Origin: JBFHIZ01 sp041596215
Lineage (GTDB): Bacteria > Bacillota > Clostridia > Lachnospirales > Lachnospiraceae
Reading direction: 5' to 3'
DNA length: 9,627 bases
Assembly: GCA_041596215.1 (NCBI GenBank)
Contig: JBFHIZ010000053.1
Span: 1 to 9,627, forward strand
The notes below the pieces were generated by a model. That model worked only from the letters and a program-made list of their open reading frames with translations. It had not been told where the DNA came from and searched no databases. Numbering within the stretch: position 1 is the stretch's first letter; each line of letters starts with the position of its first letter. Shown here piece by piece: positions 1-6,534 of this stretch. Both the position numbers and the translations under genes were made by a program.

Positions 1-1201
1 TAATTACTTTTGTGGAGGATGTAAGACATTTTAAATTTGCTGTTCCATGCGCATGCTTTGGAACTTCTCGTCCATAATAATCCATCTTAATTGGTCCATG
101 ATATTTTTTTCTCATTTCTGGGTTTTTTAGATTTTCAATATCATAACCTACCGTTAATACAAATTGATCCGAAACAAGCCCTTTTTCGACCATATTTAAA
201 ACCAAAAGATCTGTCATTTCCCGTACTATCAATTTTGCTTTATCGTATGAATAAGGGGATTGAAGAACCTGTCCGGACCCCAAGCTATTTGTAGTTGGTT
301 TGTACGCTTTCACATCTTTTATTGTACAGGGTTCATATCCCCATGCATGATCTATTAAAAGTTCTGCATTAATTCCAAATAATTTATAAAGCAGTTCTTC
401 ATTATAGTATTCGTTTTTCTTTCCTATAGAGCACCTCGCCACATCTCCCATCGTATATATTCCATTTTCTTCTAACTTTTTTGCGTATCCTTTCCCAATT
501 CTCCAAAAGTCTGTTAAAGGTTTATGTGACCAAAGTAATTTTCGATAGTTCTTTTCATCAAGTTCTGCAATCCTAGCGCCATCCTCATCTGCCGGAATAT
601 GCTTAGCTACAATATCCATTGCAATTTTACATAGATATAGATTTGTGCCAATTCCAGCCGTTGCAGTAATCCCTACCGTTTGGTATACTTCTCGAATTAT
701 CTTTACCACAAATTCTCTTGCCGTCAACTGAACCGCTTGCAAATATTCCGTTACATCCATAAACACTTCATCAATAGAATATACATGGATATCCTCTGGT
801 GCGACATATTTCAAATAAACATGATAAATTCTCGTACTGTACTCCATATATTTAGCCATTTGCGGTGGTGCTGCAATATAATTCATAGATAATTCCGGGT
901 TATTTTCCAATTCTTTTTGATCACATGTCGCCCCTGTAAACCTACGTCCAGGAGCTTCATTTTTTCTTTGTATATTTACTTCTTTTACTTTTTGTACCAC
1001 TTCAAACAACCTGGACCTGCCAGAAATTCCAATAGCTTTTAACGAAGGGGTAACTGCAAGGCAGATTGTTTTTTCCGTTCTACTTACATCTGCCACTACA
1101 AGATTGGTTCTTAATGGATCAAGCCCCCGTTCCAAACATTCCACGGAAGCATAAAAAGATTTTAAATCAATTGCAATATATATGCGATTTTTCGGTTTCA
1201 T
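1..1201 (-). CDS. Y-family translesion DNA polymerase (UmuC/DinB-like), C-terminus cut off by window edge
   Basis: The reading frame is open from an ATG at 1201 to the left edge, giving 400 residues with no stop, so the C-terminal end lies outside. It is a Y-family error-prone DNA polymerase that copies past damaged template bases. The N-terminal palm motif IAIDLKSFYASVE (residues 9-21) carries the first metal-binding aspartate, D12, and an aromatic steric gate. The second catalytic motif, YSIDEVFMDV (141-150), supplies D144 and E145. TAGIGTNLYLCKIAMDIVAK (181-200) and the WRIGKG thumb helix-hairpin segment (233-238) follow, with the little-finger domain from about 300. The start is supported by GGAGG seven bases upstream. 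Members of this clostridial group are often longer than 400 residues, consistent with a truncated view here. Whether it acts as Pol IV or as a Pol V-like UmuC cannot be settled from this fragment. I see no convincing LexA box upstream. Confidence 0.93.
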   Translation of the reverse strand, partial: MKPKNRIYIAIDLKSFYASVECLERGLDPLRTNLVVADVSRTEKTICLAVTPSLKAIGISGRSRLFEVVQKVKEVNIQRKNEAPGRRFTGATCDQKELENNPELSMNYIAAPPQMAKYMEYSTRIYHVYLKYVAPEDIHVYSIDEVFMDVTEYLQAVQLTAREFVVKIIREVYQTVGITATAGIGTNLYLCKIAMDIVAKHIPADEDGARIAELDEKNYRKLLWSHKPLTDFWRIGKGYAKKLEENGIYTMGDVARCSIGKKNEYYNEELLYKLFGINAELLIDHAWGYEPCTIKDVKAYKPTTNSLGSGQVLQSPYSYDKAKLIVREMTDLLVLNMVEKGLVSDQFVLTVGYDIENLKNPEMRKKYHGPIKMDYYGREVPKHAHGTANLKCLTSSTKVI

Positions 1202-1267
1202 TTTTATGCCTCCTTTGTTTTTGACATAGTATTCAAAATCTTTCTGTTATGTTTTTCTACTATTTTA

Positions 1268-1296
1268 ATTATATCATTTTATTTCTTATATTTTAA
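1268..1296 (-). promoter_or_regulatory. Candidate promoter of the Y-family polymerase gene
   Basis: On the minus strand a perfect TATAAT -10 box lies at 1273-1268. A weak -35 (TTAAAA, 4 of 6 matches to TTGACA) lies 17 bases upstream at 1296-1291. The start codon is about 67 bases downstream. The surroundings are very AT-rich, so chance matches are likely. The site sits after the terminator of the preceding HPr-like gene, which argues that the polymerase has its own promoter. Confidence 0.45.
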
Positions 1297-1305
1297 ATTG
1301 TTTCA

Positions 1306-1336
1306 CAAAAAAATACTTGCACAATTGCACAAGTAT
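1306..1336 (-). terminator. Intrinsic terminator after the HPr-like gene
   Basis: ATACTTG (1313-1319) and CAAGTAT (1330-1336) form a 7-bp stem with a 10-base loop. Read on the minus strand, the stem is followed at once by seven T (A run at 1307-1313 on the plus strand). It lies 26 bases after the HPr-like stop codon. The stem is modest, but position and T-tract fit rho-independent termination. Confidence 0.7.
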
Positions 1337-1362
1337 CTTTACTTATTTTTTTAAATAATTTT

Positions 1363-1593
1363 TCATTCTGTCCTAAATTGTTTAATTTCCTCACAAAATT
1401 TAGCATATTCCTCTGTATGAATTTCAACAATCACTTCTCTACTCAAGTCAATACTAAATACTCCCAAAAGAGATTTTGCATTGACCGTATATCGTCCAGA
1501 CTTAACATCTATCTCAAAATGATATTTTGAGGTGATATTAACAAACCGCTTAGCTTCTTCCATAGAATTTAATTTGATGACAAATTCCTTCAT
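1363..1593 (-). CDS. HPr-like (PTS phosphocarrier fold) protein lacking the active-site histidine
   Basis: A 76-residue protein with the layout of HPr: a first strand (EFVIKLN), a helix (EEAKRFVNITSKY, about 12-24), a strand pair, then KSLLGVFSI (40-48) and a final strand and helix. AKSLLGVFS matches the region of HPr around the regulatory serine (KSIMGVMS in Bacillus), so S41 is the Ser46 equivalent. The loop that normally carries the phosphorylatable histidine (GIHARPA) is replaced by NSMEEAK with no histidine, so it cannot be a standard PTS phosphocarrier. AAGGAG seven bases before the ATG supports the start. It has its own promoter and terminator, separate from the sugar operon. A regulatory or structural role, perhaps via the serine, is inference. 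Confidence is high for the fold family and low for function. Confidence 0.8.
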   Translation of the reverse strand: MKEFVIKLNSMEEAKRFVNITSKYHFEIDVKSGRYTVNAKSLLGVFSIDLSREVIVEIHTEEYAKFCEEIKQFRTE

Positions 1594-1638
1594 TATTTTT
1601 CTCCTTAATCATTTATCAATCTCTTTCACTTTTATAAA

Positions 1639-1666
1639 AGTATAGCATATTTTACAAAAATCGCAA
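1639..1666 (-). promoter_or_regulatory. Candidate promoter of the HPr-like gene
   Basis: On the minus strand TTGCGA (1666-1661) and TATACT (1644-1639) are separated by 16 bases. The -10 matches five of six consensus positions and the -35 four of six. It lies about 45 bases before the ATG at 1593 and just beyond the terminator of the upstream operon, which makes an independent transcript likely. Confidence 0.55.
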
Positions 1667-1683
1667 AAATCCAAGGCAATTAA

Positions 1684-1727
1684 ATAAAAAATTACCACCA
1701 TAATAATTTAACATTATGGTGGTAATT
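1684..1727 (-). terminator. Strong intrinsic terminator of the polyol/ABC transporter operon
   Basis: A perfect 15-bp inverted repeat (1690-1704 with 1713-1727) closes an 8-base loop. On the minus strand it is followed by a T-rich tract (TTTTTATTT). It begins 21 bases after the stop codon of the substrate-binding lipoprotein gene, so it ends the operon. On the plus strand the stem is followed only by CTTTATTT, so it works mainly in the minus direction. Confidence 0.92.
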
Positions 1728-1748
1728 CTTTATTTAACGATTTTATAT

Positions 1749-2723
1749 TTATTTGTATTCTTCAACATTATCTTTTGTCACAAGTTCAAATGGAATAAGA
1801 TATTCTTTGTCAACTGCTTCCCCTTTTGCTGCACTAACAGCAACTTCAACAGCTGTAGCTGCTTGGCTTTTCGCATTTTGGAATACTGTTGCTATCATTT
1901 CTCCGTTTTGAACTGATGTAAGTGCATCAGCGATGGCATCTACACCAATTACTTTTATGCTATCTTGCAATCCTGCTGCTTCTATTGCTTTATATGCACC
2001 AATTGCCATTTCATCATTTTGTGCAAAAACTCCGACAATATCAAGGCCACCAGTAAGTTTATTTTCTGTTAATTTCATTGCTTTTTCTCTGTCCCATTCA
2101 GCTGTATCTTCAAATACAACATTAATGTCAGGATAATCCGCTAATATATTTTCAGCTCCTTCAGAACGTCCAACTTCAGCTGAGTTACCAAAAGGTCCAT
2201 GTAAAATCATAATGTTTCCTTCGCCACCAATTTCTTCAGCTAATTTTGACATAGCCATTTCACCAGCATTCACATCATTAGAACCAACATAAGCTGTTGC
2301 GAGATCTAAATTTGAAACTGTAGAATTAACAACTATACATGGAATTCCTGCATCAACTGCTTTTTGTACAGCTGGTGCACATGCATCATAATCATATGGT
2401 GCAAAGACTACGGCATCAACTTTTTGCTGAATTAATTGTTCCATTTGAGTAATCTGCTTCGAAGCATCCCCCATTCCATCTTGTTCCACAAGTTTAATAC
2501 CTAATTCATCTGCTTTTACACGAGCTGCATCAAGCATACTTACTTGAAATTCATTAGAAAGGTTTGTGTTCATAAAACCAATTGTAAGTTCTTCTTCCTC
2601 TTCCACTGCAACTGTAACATCGCTTTCATCATTTGAACTTGATGAAGAATCCCCACATGCTGTAAGAACTGATAACGCAAGCAGTGATGCTGTAACCATA
2701 ACTAGAAATTTTTTCATTTTCAT
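1749..2723 (-). CDS. Sugar ABC transporter substrate-binding lipoprotein (RbsB/Peripla_BP_4 type)
   Basis: A 324-residue extracytoplasmic binding protein that delivers a sugar or polyol to the membrane permease. It has a lipoprotein signal peptide: KMKK, a hydrophobic stretch (6-20) and the lipobox LTAC with C23 as the lipidated residue. A Ser/Glu-rich linker (25-45) tethers the two-lobed domain, which starts at about LTIGF (46-50). Residues at positions that bind pyranose sugars in RbsB are present: the N-terminal NEF segment (57-59), R186 in the EVGRSEG turn, N236-D237, D262 and Q282. AGGAGG seven bases before the ATG fixes the start; an out-of-frame ATG lies in the spacer at 2728. It is the last gene of the operon, 44 bases after the permease, in the usual rbs order A-C-B. 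The ligand is not readable from sequence; the adjacent dehydrogenases suggest a polyol or related sugar. Confidence 0.93.
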   Translation of the reverse strand: MKMKKFLVMVTASLLALSVLTACGDSSSSSNDESDVTVAVEEEEELTIGFMNTNLSNEFQVSMLDAARVKADELGIKLVEQDGMGDASKQITQMEQLIQQKVDAVVFAPYDYDACAPAVQKAVDAGIPCIVVNSTVSNLDLATAYVGSNDVNAGEMAMSKLAEEIGGEGNIMILHGPFGNSAEVGRSEGAENILADYPDINVVFEDTAEWDREKAMKLTENKLTGGLDIVGVFAQNDEMAIGAYKAIEAAGLQDSIKVIGVDAIADALTSVQNGEMIATVFQNAKSQAATAVEVAVSAAKGEAVDKEYLIPFELVTKDNVEEYK

Positions 2724-2767
2724 AACATTTCCTCCTCTTAACTCTGATTAATAGTTCGTTAATAAAT

Positions 2768-3727
2768 TTATTCGGCTTTTTTCGATTTTGAGTTTAGATC
2801 AAGTAGCACCGCACCGATAATAATTAAGCCCTTAATAACTTGTTGGTAGTATGATGAAACGCCAGTTAAATCAAGTCCGTTCGATAATACTCCCATAATT
2901 AGTACACCAATGACTGTTCCCATTATTGTACCTTTGCCTCCGCTTGTACTTGCTCCGCCAATATAAACTGCTGCGATCGCATCCAATTCATATCCGGTTC
3001 CAGCAATTGCTGTTGCTGTTTCAACACGAGCAGACAATACCAAACCTGCTAGGCCACATAACACGCCCATAATTGTGTAAACCCCTATTAGAACTCTATT
3101 TACATTTATACCCGAAACTTTTGCTGTTTGGATATTTCCTCCAATTGCATATATATATCGTCCAAAACGTGTTTTATTCATCACAAACCAGCCCATTGCT
3201 ATAACAATAGCAAATATCAATACTGGGATTGGCAGAATTCCTATCATACCTCCTCCGATAAAATTAAAACTCTCTGATAAATTATTTACTGGTCTTCCAC
3301 CACTATAAATTTGTGTTAACCCCCTTGCAATTGTAAGCATACCTAATGTCACAATAAAAGGTGGAACTCTACCTTTAGCTATCACAACACCGTTAAAAAA
3401 TCCCAAACCGCCTCCTATTGCAAGTGCAATAAGTATAGGAACGATAACTGGATAATCACCAGGATGAGCAAAAGAACATCCCACAATGGCTGTAAATGCA
3501 AGCATGGAACCAACACTTAAGTCAATGCCTGCTGTAATGATAACTAAAGTCATGCCAATTGCCATTATTCCATTTATTGATACCTGTCGCATAACATTAA
3601 TCATATTTGACAGCGTTAAAAATGTGTCAAATCGAAGTATCCCAAATACGGCAATTAACGCTACAAATGCTATAAATATTCCATATTGTTGCATCAGCGA
3701 TAAAATTCTTTGTTTTCCTTTAATCAT
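2768..3727 (-). CDS. Sugar ABC transporter permease (RbsC/BPD_transp_2 family)
   Basis: A 319-residue integral membrane protein forming, probably as a homodimer, the channel of a ribose-type importer. Hydrophobic segments lie near residues 13-31, 50-67, 72-88, 93-118, 122-138, 162-183, 211-232, 250-258 and 266-284, with a last one near 296-310. Family signatures are visible: ITAGIDLSVGSMLA (64-77), FNGVVIAKGRVPPFIVTLGM (111-130), RFGRYIYAIGGN (187-198) and AAVYIGGASTSGGKGT (252-267), a region that contacts the ATPase. Length is normal for RbsC. The start is preceded by AAAGGAA about ten bases away, a weaker site than others in this operon. It lies 72 bases after the ATPase gene, and that spacer holds a 7-bp hairpin. 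Substrate specificity is unknown. Confidence 0.95.
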   Translation of the reverse strand: MIKGKQRILSLMQQYGIFIAFVALIAVFGILRFDTFLTLSNMINVMRQVSINGIMAIGMTLVIITAGIDLSVGSMLAFTAIVGCSFAHPGDYPVIVPILIALAIGGGLGFFNGVVIAKGRVPPFIVTLGMLTIARGLTQIYSGGRPVNNLSESFNFIGGGMIGILPIPVLIFAIVIAMGWFVMNKTRFGRYIYAIGGNIQTAKVSGINVNRVLIGVYTIMGVLCGLAGLVLSARVETATAIAGTGYELDAIAAVYIGGASTSGGKGTIMGTVIGVLIMGVLSNGLDLTGVSSYYQQVIKGLIIIGAVLLDLNSKSKKAE

Positions 3728-3752
3728 ATTAAGACTATTCCTTTCTTCTGAG

Positions 3753-3774
3753 AGGCAAAGAAATCAATTTGCCT
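3753..3774 (-). other. Intercistronic hairpin between ATPase and permease genes
   Basis: AGGCAAA (3753-3759) and TTTGCCT (3768-3774) form a perfect 7-bp stem with an 8-base loop in the 72-base spacer. No T-tract follows on the minus strand (the next bases are CTCAGAAGAAAGG), so it is not a standard terminator. It could slow RNA decay or processing and so adjust expression of the permease and lipoprotein relative to upstream genes; that role is inference. Confidence 0.5.
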
Positions 3775-3799
3775 AACACTTAAATTCGCTGTGTTTTAA

Positions 3800-5299
3800 C
3801 TAAAGTCCTGAAGCACAAAACATTATTTTTTCTTGATCAAATTCATCCCTTTTAAATTCTCCACAAAGCTTACCTCCAGCGAGAACTATAATTCGATCAC
3901 TCATCCCTAAAACTTCCGGCATTTCAGATGATATCATAATAATGGCTTTTCCTTCACGTGCAAGGCTACACATTAATTTATAAATTTCTGCTTTTGCGCC
4001 AACATCAATTCCTCTTGTTGGTTCGTCCATTATAATAATTTCAGGTTCGCAAGAAAGACACTTTGCAAGAATTACTTTCTGTTGATTTCCTCCTGAAAGG
4101 GTTCCTACTTCATAAGAAATAGAAGGAACTTTAACATTTAGCATTTCAGAAAATTTTTGTGCATTTTTCATTTCACTTTTTGAATTAATTATAAACTTAG
4201 CAGAACAATATTTTTCAAGATTTGCTAACGTAATATTATTTTTTACACTACTAATTAAATCCAATCCTATTTCTTTCCTGTCTTCAGTCACAAACGCAAT
4301 ATGATTTTTAATTCCATCTGCGGACTTTTCAATTTGAACAGGTTGCCCTTTTATAATTATCTGTCCATTATCAGCCGGGTTAAATCCAAAAATTGCCTCT
4401 GCAAGTTCAGTTCGTCCTGCCCCCATAAGACCCGCTACACCTAAAATTTCACCTCGTTTTAAAGAAAAACTAATTTTCTCAAATTTTCCTTTTTTAGAAA
4501 GATTTTCAACTCGTAAAATTTCTTCTGTAATTGGAACCATATCTTTGGGGTATACATCTTCTAAGTTTCTCCCTACCATCATTTTAATAAGTGATGGCAC
4601 ATCAAGATTTTCAGCAAAATCCGTACCGATCAACTGTCCATCACGCAAAACAGTTATTTCGTCAGCAATTTTGAATATTTCATCCATTTTATGAGAAATA
4701 TATATAATTGACTTTCCTTGTTTTTTAAGTTTATTGATAAGATCAAAGAGTGTATTGACTTCGACCTCAGTAAGCGTTGAGGTAGGTTCATCCATTATAA
4801 TAATATTAGAATCCATCGAAATGGCCTTTGCTATTTCAACCATTTGCATCTGTGCAACCGAAAGAGTTTTCATTTTTCGTGTAGGATCAACTAGTAATCC
4901 TACACGTTTAAGCATCTTTTCAGCGAGTGCATTTAATTTTTGTTTCTGAACAATTCCAAATGGTTTCTTTGTAATTTCTCTTCCTAAATAAATATTTTCC
5001 GTAATTGTCATTTCAGGGATAGGCGATAATTCTTGATGAATCATTGCAATTCCTGCATTTTGGGAGTCACGGACTTCATTAATTATTACTTCTTTTCCAG
5101 CAATTTTAATTTTTCCGCTATTAGCTTTCGTAATTCCCGCAAGAACTTTCATTATCGTAGACTTACCAGCACCATTTTCACCCATTAATGCATGGACCGT
5201 ACCTTTTCTCAAATGGAAATCAACATTTTGTAAAGCTTTAACTCCTGGATAGCTTTTTGTTATTCCAGACATTTCAAGAATATACGCTTGCTCTGTCAT
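3800..5299 (-). CDS. Sugar ABC transporter ATPase with two nucleotide-binding domains (RbsA/MglA type)
   Basis: A 499-residue tandem ATPase that powers import through the adjacent permease. The first domain has Walker A GENGAGKST (40-48), a signature LSVAQMQ (146-152), Walker B IIIMDEP (166-172) and an H-loop histidine (H203). The second has a degenerate Walker A, GLMGAGRTE (290-298), lacking the GK[ST] lysine, then LSGGNQQ (401-407), Walker B IIIMDEP (421-427), and a serine where the H-loop histidine would be (ISSEMPE, 457-462). This asymmetry, one canonical and one degenerate site, is normal for RbsA, MglA and AraG. The RGIDVGAK segment (429-436) is typical of that family. The start is preceded by AAAGGGGA. 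The gene begins 32 bases after the short-chain dehydrogenase, and length matches the family. It is surely a sugar importer ATPase; the substrate is not determined. Confidence 0.96.
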   Translation of the reverse strand: MTEQAYILEMSGITKSYPGVKALQNVDFHLRKGTVHALMGENGAGKSTIMKVLAGITKANSGKIKIAGKEVIINEVRDSQNAGIAMIHQELSPIPEMTITENIYLGREITKKPFGIVQKQKLNALAEKMLKRVGLLVDPTRKMKTLSVAQMQMVEIAKAISMDSNIIIMDEPTSTLTEVEVNTLFDLINKLKKQGKSIIYISHKMDEIFKIADEITVLRDGQLIGTDFAENLDVPSLIKMMVGRNLEDVYPKDMVPITEEILRVENLSKKGKFEKISFSLKRGEILGVAGLMGAGRTELAEAIFGFNPADNGQIIIKGQPVQIEKSADGIKNHIAFVTEDRKEIGLDLISSVKNNITLANLEKYCSAKFIINSKSEMKNAQKFSEMLNVKVPSISYEVGTLSGGNQQKVILAKCLSCEPEIIIMDEPTRGIDVGAKAEIYKLMCSLAREGKAIIMISSEMPEVLGMSDRIIVLAGGKLCGEFKRDEFDQEKIMFCASGL

Positions 5300-5331
5300 A
5301 AAAATCCCCTTTCTTCAGATAGCGTAAAAAA

Positions 5332-6096
5332 TTAGAAACAGCTATACGCTCCATCAACAATTGTGTTTGCTCCTGTCGTATATCCTGATGTAGGTGCTGC
5401 CATATATAAAACCGCAGGTACAAGTTCTTCTGGATCTCCCATACGATGCATTGGCATAAGGGGTAACCAAACATCCTTAAGTTCTTGTGGCGTATCTACT
5501 GACATAGGCGTTGCAATGTATCCAGGTGAAAGTGAATTTACACGAATTCCATAATCTGCCCATTCTATTGCAAGTGATTTACTTAAATGTATTACTCCTG
5601 CTTTTGATGCATTATAGCTTGCTTGCCATTGTGGAATATTTACTACCGTTCCACTCATTGAACCCATATTAATAATACTTCCTTTAATTTCGTTCTCAAT
5701 CATATGACGTCCAACCGCACGCGCTACAATATAAATACCAGTAAGGTTAACATCTACGACTTTTCTCCATTCTGAAACAGAAGCTTCAAGCGTTGGTTTG
5801 TGAAGGCAAATGCCTGCATTATTAAATAAAACGCTTATGTTACCAAGTTTAGAAACAATTTGTTCTATTGCTTTGTCTACGCTACTTTCATCCGTTACAT
5901 CTGCGGTAACACTTATTGCTTTTCCCCCGTCACTTTCAATTAAGGACACAGTTTCAGGTGCTTCCACTAAATCGATAATTGCCACTTCCGCTCCTGCCTT
6001 TGCAAGACCTCTTGCAACTGTCTGTCCTATACCTCTTGCACCACCAGTTACAACAGCTACTTTACCCTGTAATCCAAATATTTCTTCTAAATACAT
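5332..6096 (-). CDS. Short-chain dehydrogenase/reductase, probably polyol/ketose oxidoreductase
   Basis: A classical SDR of 254 residues. The cofactor motif TGGARGIG lies at 17-24, and D42 at the end of the second strand favours NAD(H). NNAG is at 92-95. The catalytic tetrad is N117, S148, Y161 and K165 (YNASK). The C-terminal run YTTGANTIVDGAYSCF resembles sorbose reductases and arabinitol dehydrogenases, which end in GGY[TS]xW-like tails; this is the main reason for proposing a polyol/ketose substrate. An in-frame ATG at 6102 would leave one base between the Shine-Dalgarno AAGGAGG (6110-6104) and the start. The ATG at 6096 is seven bases away and is preferred. It sits 21 bases after the VOC gene and 32 before the ATPase gene, so it is co-transcribed. 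An alternative is a gluconate 5-dehydrogenase-like enzyme; the exact substrate is unknown. Confidence 0.92.
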   Translation of the reverse strand: MYLEEIFGLQGKVAVVTGGARGIGQTVARGLAKAGAEVAIIDLVEAPETVSLIESDGGKAISVTADVTDESSVDKAIEQIVSKLGNISVLFNNAGICLHKPTLEASVSEWRKVVDVNLTGIYIVARAVGRHMIENEIKGSIINMGSMSGTVVNIPQWQASYNASKAGVIHLSKSLAIEWADYGIRVNSLSPGYIATPMSVDTPQELKDVWLPLMPMHRMGDPEELVPAVLYMAAPTSGYTTGANTIVDGAYSCF

Positions 6097-6103
6097 AATC
6101 ATT

Positions 6104-6110
6104 CCTCCTT
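6104..6110 (-). promoter_or_regulatory. Ribosome binding site that decides the SDR start
   Basis: AAGGAGG on the minus strand, complementary to the 16S 3' end. The spacing is one base to the ATG at 6102 but seven bases to the ATG at 6096. Only the latter is workable, so the protein should begin MYLEEIFG and be two residues shorter than the longest frame. Confidence 0.8.
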
Positions 6111-6117
6111 CAATAAT

Positions 6118-6507
6118 TTATTGTTCATTTTTTTTGCAAAACTCGATCTTCTCACCGTTTGGTCCTTCTATAGTAAAGAAATTTGTTCCATTGCTCCAAA
6201 ACGGAAGAAAATTAATTTTATCATCAAGTAATTTAAACCCCTCTTTTTTGAGTATTTCATAAGTTTCTTCAACACTATCGACCGTTAATGCTATATGATC
6301 AATAGAACCTGCTTTTCCAGCAACTATATCTTCTTCATATGTTTCAACTTGTACATTATAAAGTTCTAAAAATGCTACACGGTTTTTACCATTTACAGTT
6401 TGGTAAACATTTTTAAATCCAAGTGTTTCATAAAACCTAAGTGTTTCATCAAATTTTGCTGTTGGTAATCCAAAATGTGCTAAACCTTTAACTTGATTTT
6501 TAAGCAT
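6118..6507 (-). CDS. VOC-superfamily (glyoxalase-fold) protein of unknown substrate
   Basis: A 129-residue single-chain vicinal-oxygen-chelate protein with two beta-alpha-beta-beta-beta modules, the first from about residue 7 (GLAHFGLPT) and the second from about 68 (SIDHIALTV). Residues at the four metal-ligand positions of glyoxalase I are present: H11, E55, H71 and E122, so a divalent metal enzyme is likely. GPNGEKIEFCK (115-125) is the usual C-terminal strand containing the last ligand. Family members include glyoxalases, epimerases, isomerases, dioxygenases and lyases, so the reaction is not readable from fold. It lies between two dehydrogenase genes with spacers of 27 and 21 bases, which points to a step in the same pathway, perhaps isomerisation or epimerisation of a keto-sugar or removal of a reactive dicarbonyl by-product. 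That is inference. GGAAGG eight bases upstream supports the start. Confidence 0.85.
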   Translation of the reverse strand: MLKNQVKGLAHFGLPTAKFDETLRFYETLGFKNVYQTVNGKNRVAFLELYNVQVETYEEDIVAGKAGSIDHIALTVDSVEETYEILKKEGFKLLDDKINFLPFWSNGTNFFTIEGPNGEKIEFCKKNEQ

Positions 6508-6534
6508 ATACTATACCTTCCTTTAATATTTTCC

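Noticed and set aside
680..892. Plus-strand 70-codon frame inside the polymerase gene
   Set aside because: It is antisense to a conserved Y-polymerase region that includes the catalytic YSIDE motif; its cysteine- and histidine-rich translation is typical of a shadow frame.
3486..3776. Plus-strand 96-codon frame across the start of the permease gene
   Set aside because: It is antisense to conserved RbsC sequence; the hydrophobic composition is a by-product of the membrane gene on the other strand.
5274..5474. 66-codon minus-strand frame overlapping the end of the SDR gene and the start of the ATPase gene
   Set aside because: It is an alternative frame through coding sequence of clear families on both sides; the stop of the SDR and the start of the ATPase are both well supported.
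5810..6262. 150-codon plus-strand open frame overlapping the SDR and VOC genes
   Set aside because: It lies antisense across two well-supported genes and their spacer, its translation has no recognisable motif, and no ribosome binding site pairs with its start.
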